Shown here one piece after another: positions 1 through 11,200 of a DNA stretch of 64,000 nucleotides; position 1 is the stretch's first letter; the number at the start of each line of letters is the position of its first letter. The stretch lies in contig JAGTXK010000091.1 of the NCBI GenBank assembly GCA_019096195.1, positions 434,001-498,000 on the forward strand, written 5' to 3'. The translations under genes and the position numbers were made by a program. The DNA is from Boletus sp. NGJ (taxonomy: Eukaryota > Basidiomycota > Agaricomycetes > Boletales > Boletaceae). A model generated the notes under the pieces. The model worked only from the letters and a program-made list of their open reading frames with translations. It searched no databases and was not told the DNA's origin.

Positions 1-424
1 ACGTTTCCTTCGAATAATGAGACACGACAGTGGGTAAAGACGGAATCTACTCACAGGCGGACATCTTCGCATTCGAACCCAACTCTCTGGAGATAATAAT
101 CTGTGACCTCATTGGGGATCTGTGATGGCCATCGGTTTAGGCGGACGGCGAGGGGATAAAAATTGGACGTACTAGGGGTTCATATTCATCAAGCATGAGC
201 AGGAATTCCGCCAAAGTGCGGTCCTTGCGTGCCTCTTCTGCTGCCTGACGTGTTTGCGGCTGAGATGGGACGGTTGCGGTTGAAGAGCTGCTGGCAGCTA
301 CGGCGGTCGTTGGCTGGGAGGTCTGTGGAAGTTGCTGAGATACATCCGAGTAGGACTGATACGAATACTGGGATGTCTGAGGTTGGGGTGTTGGTGAATC
401 CGAATATGTCGTCGATGCAGACAT
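1..424 (-). CDS. TAF10: TAF10, TFIID/SAGA subunit (partial, cut by left window edge)
   Basis: Histone-fold subunit shared by the general transcription factor TFIID and the SAGA co-activator in the nucleus. The start codon is at 424-422. Exon 1 (424-173) encodes a Ser/Thr/Gln-rich leader of about 60 residues, then the family signature TLAEFLLMLDEYEPL. A GTACGT donor follows; exon 2 (119-55) continues in phase with IPNEVTDYYLQRVGFECEDVRL, split here only by the intron before IPNEV. The next intron (GTGAGT at 54) runs off the window, so the rest of the histone fold is not seen. The family identity rests on the continuous match across the splice junction to the conserved TAF10 core. The long disordered N-terminus is normal for fungal TAF10. 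RPC4 follows on the same strand after a 425-bp gap. Confidence 0.87.
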
Positions 425-849
425 GGCTGAACGAGTGCTGCCGCGTCGGAGTCACCAACCCGGCAGCCCCCAGCTATATAACCCTCCCGCTCCTCTTCAA
501 TTTCTCTTCCCCACCTCAACAAGTGCTCTCCATGGTGAGTCTCTCCCCATCACACCAACGTCCTACACGATGTTTGAGGCATTTGGCTTTATGCGGGAGT
601 CATCCTGCACTGCAGAAAAACCATCTCAGCTACCTTCGGTGGGAACATCCTACCGTTTTTTCTGACCCTTCTTTGCCTCCACTCCCTAGTTTCAACATGC
701 TGACCACATTCTGTTATAGCACTCCAACTTGTAATATCACTTCTGTATTTACTACGAATCCATATCTTGGTGTTAGAGTCCACGACTGAGCCTTTGCAAG
801 ACATTCGGTACGATGGAGCCAACAGCTGTGAGCTGATTTCAGCCTCTGG
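425..849. other. Intergenic stretch between TAF10 and RPC4 with a possible plus-strand transcript start
   Basis: No gene is supported here. It must hold the TAF10 promoter and the RPC4 terminator, both for the minus strand. On the plus strand a TATATAA at about 474-480 is followed 50 bp downstream by ATG directly joined to a GTGAGT donor (530). That start layout is also seen in three highly expressed genes of this window. No acceptor I tried gave a recognisable protein. Confidence 0.35.
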
Positions 850-2451
850 CTACACAGAGTCCATCCTGATGAGACTAGTGTCGTCAAGCGCAGTGGTACT
901 ATTGTCTGCAAGCTCCATAGAAGTCAACAAGGCGTCAAGATCCGGTGAGACCACGAATCTCTTGTTAACCTCGCCCAGCACGTGAAGCTTCTTGTTTTCC
1001 ACGTCCAAATGAACTGCCTGCTGGAGGAACGACGGTTGCGTAGCCTCTGAGACCTGGAATACATGCGTCGGTACAGGTCACGAAAACAGGGGCAGGAGGG
1101 CCCATACATTCAGGACGATTTCATTACCCAGACGCATCTTCACCCTTCCGCTGCGGTAGACCTCGATATGGCCAATCACGCCATCTACTCTTGGCATTTC
1201 TTTTGGCGCTTCAGGACCAACTTGGGTCTCAGACGCCGTGGATTCTGATGCAGATGCTGGGGGCTTGGTATCCGTCGCAAATGATACCTTGCGCTTCAGC
1301 GTAGAGGGGCCTTGATCTGGGCTGTCTACATCCATCTCTTTTGAGGATTCTGTGGTTGGTACTGAAGTGGATACAAATGTTGGGAAAGGTTCCGGAAACT
1401 GGAAAAAATATAGCCGCTCCTGTCGAACACCCTGCTGAAGACATGGTTTTTTCTGCGTTCATGAATCTAATGAGAGTACGGACCTCAGCCATGTTTGCTT
1501 GAATTGCGAAATCCTCCATGAGATCTTCAAGAGCTTCTTCTTCCTCGCTTTCGCTCAGATTGAGTGCGTTTGAACGATCTACATCCTTGAGGTTCTCAGC
1601 GGAAGGTCCTACGAATCCGTGTAATTTGGTATGGTCAAGCGGAAGGGATGACGAAGGGAAGTTACCCTGATTGTTTGATACTGATGGTATTGAGAGTTCT
1701 CCAATCTCTGTTTTCACTCCTTTCCTTTTTCCTCGGTCCCGCCGTTCTCTTTGCAGAGCCTCGGGGGCCATCCAATCCAACTGCCGCACATTCTCCATGT
1801 CGATGATCTCGACACCGTCTTCTGGTTCTGAGTAAACCTCCTCGTCACTCTCCTTTTTTGGTCTCTGGGCCGTGTCAATCAGCGAATTTTCGCGTTGTTT
1901 ATCTTTCTTCAACGTCGGTGCCGCAAAGTTCGACAAGTTGGCACCCGAAGCCGGCTCCTTATCAGGCCCTTGCGGAAGGATGGGCGTAAAATTGGACCTT
2001 GGTGCAGTGCGCCTAGCGGAGGTGCCTGCAAGAGTAGGACCCATTGCGAATGGACCACTTGCGGTCATTTCAACTGGAGGCGGTCGAGGCGCGGTTCCTC
2101 TTCCTTCTCCCCGACCTCTCCCTCTACCACGCCCTCTGCTATTTCCCTTGTCTGATGGGTGTACAGATGACTGGGGGGCTTCCTAGGGCCACCGTTCGTG
2201 CGTGTGCGAAGACGAACAGGATGCTGCATACCTGTTTTATGTCTCTGTGGAACTACTGCATGAGAACAAACAGAGGAGTGGTTAGTTGCTCTTATCGCGT
2301 ACTCTTTCTTTCTCCGTGCCGGTAGCGTTGGAACGAACTTGAGTTTCTGAGTCCCCTGTCTGGTCACGTCCGATGGTTTCCTGGCGAGACTTCCAATGGC
2401 TTTTGGGCCAGCGGATGGCACCGACGATTCGCCATTGTCCCCGTCCGCCAT
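850..2451 (-). CDS. RPC4: DNA-directed RNA polymerase III subunit RPC4 (Rpc53)
   Basis: Pol III-specific subunit that with RPC5 forms the TFIIF-like subcomplex acting in initiation, termination and re-initiation on tRNA and 5S genes. Model of five exons: 2451-2303, 2244-2232, 2182-1484, 1434-1108 and 1053-850, giving 463 residues with consistent phases. Start MADGDNGE; the N-terminal KLKFVPTLPARRKK box, an RGRGRG tract, an acidic middle region, RLYFFQFPEPFP and the C-terminal IGHIEVYRSGRVKMRLG block are all RPC4 hallmarks in the right order. The second exon is only 13 nt and is required: joining its neighbours directly shifts the frame. The gene is divergent from HPT1, with 98 bp between start codons. 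Confidence 0.93.
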
Positions 2452-2549
2452 GGCCGAGTGAAGGTGTAGAGGAACGTATCGGTCACGTGTTTGTGATATC
2501 AAAACATTTGGCAGCGTAGGCCTTTTCAATCTCTTCTCAAGTATTTGCA
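2452..2549. promoter_or_regulatory. Shared RPC4/HPT1 divergent promoter
   Basis: Only 98 bp separate the two divergent start codons, so both 5' untranslated regions and core promoters must lie in or overlap this interval. No TATA box is evident. Inference from gene spacing only. Confidence 0.6.
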
Positions 2550-3689
2550 ATGGACGAGCTTGAGCACCTCCGTGCTACCTACAATGACATTCACAACATA
2601 ATCAAAACGAGCGCAGACAAGATCGCAGCGTTCAAGCCGAATCTGTTCGTTGCAATCGGTTCGTAGTACTTGTCACCAATGGTGAATGACAATGGAGCTG
2701 ATTGACTGTGGCTCAGGAGGAGGGTCAGTCCTATGGTTCGTCCTGTGGTGCAAATCACCCTGACCAGTCCTTGGTTTGCAGTGGCTTCTTTCCTGCCCGA
2801 GTATTGGTAAGAACCTCCCTTCCCCCGCGCTGTAGCATGCTTGAATTTCGATGCAGCGCACTTTTCTAAAGGACTCGTCGACGAACAAAAACATTCCCAT
2901 CCAAGCTATCGGCCTTTCGCTCTACGAAGCTCTCCCAGGAACAACCGCAGAGCAGATCGGCATCGAAATCATCCGTACACAATGGCTGTCAGTGTTCTCC
3001 TTACTCAATCATGAAATCTCACGTATCCAAATTCACAGGGGACCTGATCCTGGCAAGACTTTGTTAGGCCGAAGAGTTGTCATTGTTGTAAGTGCTCGGC
3101 CCTCGAGGCGTGTTATCTGATATGCAATTCAGTTCAAATCGCAGGATGAAGTTGATGATTCGCGGAAAACTCTCCAGTAAGGGACATCGGATGAGTGGTT
3201 TTCCCGACCATCTCAGATTTATTCATAGATACGCTCTTTCGGAACTCCGAAAGGATGTCGAGAAAGAGCTGCAGGCACTTCCAGAGTCTGAACGTGAAGC
3301 CAATCGCGCCGAGTTTGCCATCTTTGTTGTGCACAACAAGCTAAAGCCAAAGCTCGGGGAGCTACCACCTGATGTCCCGTGAGTCTTGACCGGAACGTTC
3401 AGCCTCACATACCGAGTAGGGTGACTTTCCCACCAGGTATTTCGTTGGCGCAGAGGTGGGCGATGTGTGGTAAGGCATAGATCGATGGACTTGACAATGA
3501 AGTTCTGATCAAACTTGATTCTTTCGTCATCATCTGCTTCCAGGCTAGACTATCCATGGGAAGCTGTGTGAGTATCCTGGAAGTGCTGGTTCGCGTGTGG
3601 CATCACTGAATACGACTCACCTTAGAGATATCGAGGAACACGACAGACTGGCTGCCGAGGACAAGACAAACCTGATCGGTGTAGTGTAA
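2550..3689 (+). CDS. HPT1: Hypoxanthine-guanine (or xanthine) phosphoribosyltransferase, yeast Hpt1/Xpt1 family
   Basis: Purine-salvage enzyme that joins hypoxanthine or guanine (or xanthine) to PRPP in the cytosol. Ten exons: 2550-2658, 2717-2723, 2782-2806, 2857-2987, 3039-3087, 3145-3176, 3229-3378, 3437-3469, 3544-3567 and 3626-3689, giving 207 residues. The order of blocks matches yeast Hpt1: AAFKPNLFVAIGGGGFFPAR, LRTFLK, SLYE, RTQWL, the PRPP-binding acidic motif DEVDDSRKTL, YALSELRKDVEKEL, HNKLKPKLGELP and the C-terminal DYPWEAVDI. The second exon is 7 nt and encodes the centre of the IGGGGF loop. Distinguishing HPT1 from XPT1 needs substrate data; overall similarity favours HPT1. Confidence 0.93.
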
Positions 3690-4087
3690 AAGGAATAAGT
3701 GATGAGGAGAGATCCGAATTACTCTGTATCCACTCACTACACGAGCCAGAAATCGAGTCCAATGTCGACTAGATGGTTCTGTCGAGAAGTGTGAAGAAGC
3801 TGCGGTCCGTTGTTCCGTTTCGACACCGGTGCACTTTTTTTTCGCATACAACACTTGGATTACGACCGGTCTGAGTCTCTGGATCTTTTTCTTACTCCTA
3901 CCCGTCCCTTTTCGCGAGCTAGCTGTGCATAATACGTACTGCGCCGGGTGTCGTGCCAAAAAGAACAAACAAACTTGGTTCTCTCACCCTCACTTCCTTC
4001 CGCTATTCACCGTGACTCTTGATCGCGTGCGAGTGCACACAATACGTTGGCATTCGAACCAGTTCCAGTACACGCAAGCTCGCACTC
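3690..4087. other. Intergenic stretch, HPT1 3' region and mitoferrin promoter
   Basis: 398 bp between tandem plus-strand genes. Open frames here lack family matches and splice support. I see no repeat, RNA gene or clear TATA box. Confidence 0.5.
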
Positions 4088-5420
4088 ATGGCGGAGGAGC
4101 TTGACTACGAAGGATTGCCATCTAATGCGGGACTTACAGTGTGTTTCTCATTCTTCGTGCGAGGTGCATCTCACTCATCCCCGCTTCCTCACAAGGTTAA
4201 CATGTTGGCCGGTGCTTTGGTGAGTCATGCCCACGGTCAGTTTGTGGCTTCACACACGGTGGTCGTCCCCGGAGACGACTGGCTGCGGGAAGCAACAAAG
4301 AGGCATACTGAAGCTTCCTTAGGCGGGTATAACGGAACACGCGGTCATGTTTCCTGTAGACAGCATCAAGGCTAGTGTGCACCCTTTGAAACTCTGTGCT
4401 CTACTCATTCTTTGTGGTTAGACGCGGATGCAGGTTTTTGCCACTTCGCCGGCAGCAGTATACACGGGTATTGGAAACGCTTTCACTCGAATATCCTCCA
4501 CGGAGGGCATGCGAGCACTGTGGCGAGGCGTGTCGTCGGTAATACTTGGCGCCGGACCTGCTCATGCAGTGCATTTTGGAACATACGAGGCTATGAAGGA
4601 ACTTGTGGCTGGCAAGAACGCTGGAAATCAGTGGCTAGCGACGTGTACGTGTCTCGCTTCACCTCTCTCCGACTCCCGTCCCCAAACTCCATCTTGTATA
4701 TATATATATCTCCACCCATCTTGTAGCACCTTGCATTCATCAGCGGTCGCTCACGTTTCTATGATTCCTAGCTTTGGCCGGCGCATCCGCCACGATCGCT
4801 AGTGATGCTCTGATGAACCCATTCGACGGTGAGCTCTCTTCTCTCTCGTGTGATTTTTCCTCCATCCAACTCCATCTTGCTTACAGTCATCAAACAAAGA
4901 ATGCAGGTACACCGATCTGAGTTCCGTTCCGTCTTCACCGCGATGCGAGTGGTCTATCGTACCGAAGGCCTCTCCGCTTTCTACGTGTCGTATCCCACAA
5001 CACTGACGATGACAGTCCCATTTACGGCTGTGCAGTTCACAGTCTACGAACAAATAAAAAAGGTGCTGAATCCCAATGGGGAGTACTCTCCCGTAACACA
5101 CATGATTGCAGGTGGTATGGCAGGCGGCGTTGCCGCTGGCGTGACGACACCACTTGATGTGGCCAAGACGCTCCTACAGACGCGCGGCACATCACAAGAT
5201 CCTGAAATTCGGAGACTAGGCGGCATGTTCGACGCGTTCAGAGTCGTTTGGAAACGAGATGGCATGAAAGGGTTTGGGCGAGGAATTTCCCCTCGCATAT
5301 TGACCCACATGCCCAGCAATGCCTTATGTTGGCTCTCGTACGAGTTCTTCAGTGAGTTTCCCGTCCTTATCTGCTAGTTTCTAGCTGACGCCCTATGCAG
5401 AGGTTGCTATACGTGATTGA
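4088..5420 (+). CDS. MRS4: Mitoferrin, mitochondrial iron carrier (MRS3/MRS4 family, SLC25)
   Basis: Inner-membrane carrier that brings iron into the mitochondrial matrix for haem and Fe-S assembly. Seven exons: 4088-4138, 4196-4219, 4323-4370, 4422-4644, 4772-4828, 4887-5351 and 5401-5420, giving 295 residues. Three carrier repeats are visible with their signatures: MFPVDSIKTRMQV, MNPFDVIKQRMQV and TTPLDVAKTLLQTRG. The matrix-helix sequences EHAVMFP and AGASATIASDALMNP are typical of mitoferrin rather than other SLC25 branches. The intron after exon 3 begins with GC instead of GT (4371-4421). NBP35, a user of the Fe-S supply, lies 7 kb downstream; that is proximity only. Confidence 0.94.
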
Positions 5421-5647
5421 CGGACGTTCTATAGAGCTGAAGAGAGTTTCAAGTCTCATGAGCAAAAATGACATCTAGTCTGCATGTGCCGTTCGCAACA
5501 TACATCCGCATTACCATTTTCCCGCCATTCCAAATATATCAGTGTTGCCGAAGACGGTCTCTGCAAATCTTACACTAGATATATGCGAACGGGCGAGCTG
5601 TATCTATACAATCGCGTTGTCTATTGAGTCTCCGGTTGGGTATCCAC

Positions 5648-7497
5648 TTAATGAACGCCATTCGTGGTCTGCTGGCTCCGCTCCCTCAGCGCTCCCCACA
5701 TCACCCACCAGTCCTCAGCTGCCTCTCTACCATGGTAGGCGAAGACCTCGAAGATTTCGTCCCATTGCCAGCGTAGTTTGGTTTCGTCCCAGCCCTTGTG
5801 ACCTTGCAGCATCATCGCCATTAGGGCTTCGTCACGTGCATCCCTTGTAGGGCCAGGAGGTACCCAGACGGAACAGAGTCCCTTTGTCTCTTTGGAGAAT
5901 ATGGATTGAACCCGGGGTTCACGAATTTCCTGGAAGGCTTGAGCGAGATATGTTATTTGTTCCTCTGATTTGATGTAAGTGAACAAAGTGGTCAGCACTG
6001 CAGCATCTTCAACTGGCATGCCACAGCTCTGTATGCAGAATGGCTTGACGACAGATTAACATAGGTTAAAATAGAATGTACCAAAGTTTTTACCCATATT
6101 GGATATGCTGCCTCGCTCATGACGATCAACCTTCCGTATTGATCTACCCAATCCTCAGCGAACTCGCGGTGGTACAGTCGTTTACGCAGATATGTAGGAA
6201 CACGACTCAATAATCGTCGTAGCCTACAAATGTTTGAAATATCAGGGTACGTTGAGATGGTACACTTACTTGGGCTCGCATTGGATGTTTAACTTGTTCC
6301 CAGCTACTAGTACACCATCGGAGGAGACGTCATCATCCAGATGACCTTCTGTATCAACCTCCGGAAAGAATGCGAAAATGGAACACATCTTCCCCTGATC
6401 CTAATGCATGCCACTGATTAGCAAGTGGGAACACGCAATCGTGCATGAATCAGCGTACCGTCGTGAGGGTAATTACATGGCAGTTGTCGCCTGCCCATAC
6501 ATTATACTGCTCAGAGTCAGGAATCCAGAGGGTAGGAACTAAATAAATCCACATACATCAGGACTGTCTGCTCTATATGCAGTAAGTTCATACAGTTCCG
6601 GGTCATCCCTTCAAGTGATCTCGGGGAATGGCGGCCCTGTTCTATGGTTAGCGTTGCTTATTTTCTGGGAAATTTACGGACTCACACGTAAGCGCAATGG
6701 CCTTCCAATGTCTGATTTATTGGACCGTTGATTGATTCCCTCACAACACTCTGTGGACCATCTGCACCAATGATGACGTGGGCCGTCAGCGTCCGCCCAT
6801 CGGACAGAATTGCACGTGGCCGCTTTGGGTCAGGTTGAATCGAGGTCAGAGCGATCTGAAACTCGAAGTGCACGCCGGCGTTCCTTGCCGCATCAAGTAG
6901 AATTTGGCATAGGTCCTGGTACTGTGCACTGATTCAGTCCGGAAGTAACAACTGCTCAGCTCCTTGGCTAACCTGCATCACAAGATAATCTGCGCCTGAC
7001 TCTTGCAACACGTCCTGTTGCCATTCGAGGTGGCCGGTTACGTGACCATCGTCCACTGCGAACAAGATATCGATATGCCATAGTGGTGTAAAAGACAAGC
7101 AAGTACTCACTTGATAGAAACCTGCTTGCGCGTATGGACAGTCCATATCTCCTCAGTTGTTTGCCAAAACCCCATTCAATGAGGAGCTTTGTGAGATTCG
7201 GCGGAAGATGAGTGCCGCCTTTTCTCTGACGTGTATGAGGTATAATTGTGAGATGGAAATTGCAACCGACGGATGACAGATCAAACAAACCTCGCTAGGA
7301 CCAAGCCCCTTGTCGACTACCGTCACTCTATGGCCAGATTGGCGCAACCTGAGAGCTGTGGCGAGACCAGTGACACCTGCGGATCCCAATGACGCACGTC
7401 GAGCCAGGGATGAACTTCCATCGAGTGGGGAATTGAAGTTCTCACCTGCACCAATGATGATAAAGTCTATCGAAAGCGGAGCTTGTTTGCAAGACAT
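5648..7497 (-). CDS. FAD-dependent monooxygenase, salicylate hydroxylase-like
   Basis: Probable group A flavoprotein monooxygenase that hydroxylates an aromatic or related small substrate with NAD(P)H and oxygen; the substrate cannot be told. Ten exons: 7497-7446, 7376-7291, 7225-7111, 7055-6973, 6921-6686, 6608-6557, 6506-6459, 6400-6270, 6223-6094 and 6028-5648, giving 437 residues. Visible motifs: N-terminal dinucleotide-binding fold IIIGAGVTGLATALRLRQSG, the mid-protein HVIIGADGPQSVVRE (DG-type motif), and the second FAD motif near CGMPVEDAAVL. The exon 5/6 junction is the weak point: the first AG after the branch-like CTAAC would bring a stop, while a later AAG acceptor keeps the family match YVDDPELYEL. 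It is divergent from the alcohol oxidase, 759 bp away, and could be co-regulated with it. Confidence 0.85.
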
Positions 7498-8256
7498 CAA
7501 AAGAAAACTTGCTCAAGACGGTGGGTATTTCGCAGTGAAAGGTTAAAGAAGACAGACTGGAAACCTGAGTGAACCGCGGGCTGCTAGTGAAGTGTGACAA
7601 AAAAAAAACGCGGTTATTGGACGGCCAAGGTCAACGGCTCCCGCATGGTAATCTTTTGATCCTTGCGAACCTTCGCACGGAGGTGCTTCGATGGTGTGAT
7701 GCGTGTTGGTTCATGGTGCATGAGCGTAAGTTACGGTAGCGGAGATAATAGCAAACGATTCCACTGGGAGGATGAGATGGCCAGTCAGTGAGTCGTCTTC
7801 GCATCATGGTAGATTAGGGAGTAACACTCTTTATCAGTGCTCGGCTTAAAATGGCTGAGTCGTGGGGAATGATTGAAGAAGCTGCCGAGATTGAACCGGG
7901 AGCCTTGAAGCGCTGGCAAGGCAGTTTGCTCATAACGCCGTACTTACAACTGAACCTCCGATAGATTCTGAGGAGAACAAATATTGAATTCAGAGATGAA
8001 GGTGTCTAATCGCCATGCAGTGAGTGGAACTCCAGCTTGGCAGTTTCAGGAGGAGCGTTCTTGTTTCAAGAAAAGTTTTCGAGCGCCCAAAAAGTAACAG
8101 CATTCGAATCATCTGATCCTTCACCTGAGACACTGTAGATTTTGGTGTAGGCCACACGAAACCCCACTTTTGGCTGGTTGTGCCAAAGGGTATAAAGAAC
8201 CCTATGGATCCCCTCCAAGTCTCCAGACGAGTTGCTCCCTTGGACGCTTGATCACC
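7498..8256. promoter_or_regulatory. Divergent regulatory region of monooxygenase and alcohol oxidase
   Basis: 759 bp without a gene. A TATAAAG sits at 8191-8197, 60 bp upstream of the oxidase start codon. CCCCAC at 8162-8167 and GTGGGG near 7873 fit the relaxed CreA/Mig1 consensus for carbon catabolite repression, which often governs methanol-type oxidases; this is inference from short motifs. One arm of a 36-bp direct repeat lies at 8025-8060. A poly-A run of about ten bases is near 7600. Confidence 0.5.
8025..8060 (+). repeat. Direct repeat flanking the alcohol oxidase gene, upstream copy
   Basis: 36-bp segment with core AGCTTGGCAGTTTCAGGA, matching 12323-12358 at 32 of 36 positions. All four differences are C here and T in the other copy. 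It lies 196 bp upstream of the oxidase start codon. Confidence 0.85.
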
Positions 8257-11200
8257 ATGGTTCATCCACAAGAAGTCGATGTCATCGTTTGCGGGTGAGG
8301 ACGCCATGCAATGTTTCTCGCTCGACGTCTTTCTGACACGTGATTGTAGTGGTGGCCCCGCAGGCAGCGTTGTTGCTGGACGGCTGGCATACGCTGACCC
8401 AAACCTCAAGGTCATGCTTATCGAAGGTCAGACCGCTTGCTAGGAACATGACCATCGCCTCATTGCTTGTTTGATAGCGGGAGCCAACAACCGCGATGAT
8501 CCTTGGGTATATAGGCCTGGCATCTATGTCAAGAACATGCAACAAGACGGCATGTATGTAGCCATGGAGTCTCTTGATACTGGTGAAATTAACGGCTACT
8601 GCAGAAATGACAAGGCCACTTTCTATGTCGACTCTCAGCCTTCGCCTTACCTCAGAGGAAGGCAAAGTATTGTCCCGTAAGCTCTGGTTCTTTGTGTCTG
8701 CGCTTTTGGCTGTGATACTGACGTCTAGTGCAGATGTGCCAACATCCTGGGTAAGACACAATCGAGTCAAGATAAATTGATTGCTTATAGTTTTCGCACT
8801 TTTTCCTTGAAGGTGGTGGTAGCAGGTCAGTGTACAACGCCGTTGATTGCTATTTCTATTGACCATTAACTCTTCCAGCATCAACTTCCAGGTATGATTC
8901 ATTATTCAGTAGTTTTTGTTCTTTTTCGATATGAATGCATTATTCTCTTTCCTCAGATGTATACAAGAGTAAGTTTTCCATCAGTCTATATCCCCGTGGA
9001 GTTCTAACATACCGATGACAGGCCTCTGCTTCTGACTGGGGTTGGTTATCAAGAATATCGTCTGATTGCTGATGTGTAACAATTTATACGCAGACGACTT
9101 TACGACTCCTGGTTGGGCCGCTAAGGGTGGGCTCATTGTGCTGGGTGCTGGACAATAACTGATTACTCCTTCAGATCTACTCCCACTGATGAAGCGGGTA
9201 TGCATGCTGGATCGAGTATAAGAGGGACATACTCTTACTCGCTACCCTTTTTAGCTCGAGAACTACCAGAAGCCGTCAAACAATGATACGCATGGATACG
9301 ATGGCCCGATTGCCATCAGCAACGGAGGCCAAGTCACTCAGCTTGCCCAAGATTTCCTGCGTGCTGCGCACGCTATCGGCGTTCCATTTAGTGGTAAGCA
9401 AGGTCCCATTAACCAGGTATATCCCTTGTCTCATCATTTGTTGTCAGATGACATTCAAGGTGATACCTAATGCCTCACACCGAAGGTCAGACACTGACGT
9501 GAATAGATCTCAATACTAGCCATGGTGCTGAGATATGGGCCAAGTACATCAACCGACACACTGGTCGCCGCAGTGATGCCGCAACTGGTGAGGCTAGTCC
9601 GTTATCTGTAGGACAATCACACTAGAGCTCCACGATAGCATATGTACACAGCGTTATGGACGCCCAGTCCAATCTCTACTTGCGAACCAACGCTCGCGTT
9701 TCGCGTGTCATCTTTGAGGGTACCAAGGCTGTTGGAGTAGCCTACGTCCCCTCAAGGAACCGTGCCAATAATGCTGGAGTCCAGGAAACAATTGTGAGTG
9801 TTATTTCTGGGTATGCATTCTATGCATTCCTGACACTGAGTCCGTCGATAGGTGCGAGCCCGAAAATACGTCGTTCTTAGCTCTGGTACTCTTGGAACAC
9901 CTCAGGTATATCCAGACCAATGAAACGAACGTTTTGCGGGCTCATGCGATCATACTTCCAGATCCTCGAGCGCTCTGGTGTTGGCTCAGCAAACTTGTTG
10001 AGGCAACTTAACATCAACCTTGTCAGCGACCTTCCTGGCGTTGGGTAAGTGACCTGCGGCGTAAAGATTTGAGACTCAGTTCTGAGGCCACCTGCGACGA
10101 ACAGCGAGGAGTACCAGGACCACTACACGACATTGTCGGGTGATGATCATCTTGTCTCCTCTTGCATTTGCTGTACACACTGATAATACCAACAGTCTAC
10201 CGCGTCTCCAACGAGAGCACTACTCTTGATGACTTCTTACGCGGTGACGAGAAGGCACAAAAGGAGGTAATGCGAACGTCCGTCTACCTTTACTACACAA
10301 ACTAACTTGACCTCTAGCTCTTCGCCGAATGGGAGATAAGTCCTGAGAAGGCACGCTTGTCCTCCAATGCTATCGATGCTGGGTTCAAGGTTGGCTATCA
10401 ACGGTGTCCTATCCGAGAAAAAACGAGTTAATTCCGGGATTCAGATTCGCCCTTCTGAGGAAGAGCTCAAAGAAATGGGTCCCGAGTTCAATGCTCTCTG
10501 GGACAGATACTTCAAGGACAAGCCTGACAAACCCCTCATGTGAGTATGAGAATCCCTGAGTGGTCCGTGTGTTTTAAGCATCAGCATACAGGTTCGGATC
10601 CATTGTCTCCGGAGGTTTGCTTTATTTCGCTTTTCCTAAGCCCGCCCCAACCTGTCTCATTCTACTATGACAGCCTATGCTGACCACTCGTTGCTTCCCC
10701 CTGGGAAGTATATCACCATGTAAGTGCCGATGAGTGGGGTTTCCAAGGACTCGACGGCTAACTGTGCTATGCAGGTTCCAATACTTGGTATGAATTACGC
10801 ATTTAGGTATCTTCTGAGTACTCATCTACCTACCACAAGGAATACCCTGCCAGTCGCGGAAAAGTAAGTGAATGCCATGTACGTAGACGCGATTTCTCAA
10901 CGGCTGCTCGACAGATCCACATCGCATCTCCCAACCCTTATGTCGAGCCTTACTTCGACAGTGGTTTCATGAATAACAAGGCTGATTTCGCTCCTATCCG
11001 CTGGAGTTACAAGAAGACTCGCGAAGTGGCCCGTCGCATGGATGGTGGGCGTTATAAATTCTTTTTGAAAACTTTTTTGACGGCGAGTGATATAGCCTTC
11101 CGTGGCGAGCTTACTTCGCATCATCCTCACTTCCATCCCGCCTCTCCTGCGGCAGCGAAAGACATTGACATCAAGACCGCGAAGCAACTGCTGCCTGACG

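Noticed and set aside
229-789. 186-codon plus-strand open frame opposite TAF10
   Set aside because: It overlaps the conserved TAF10 exon on the other strand, and its translation shows no family match.
1872-2325. Plus-strand open frames opposite RPC4
   Set aside because: They mirror the well-supported RPC4 exon 3 and its Arg-Gly tract.
4697-4710. TATATATATATAT as a promoter TATA box
   Set aside because: It lies in an intron of the mitoferrin gene; a simple dinucleotide repeat.
7990-8415. 141-codon minus-strand frame at the oxidase promoter
   Set aside because: It reads the complement of the oxidase's first exons and promoter; no homology.
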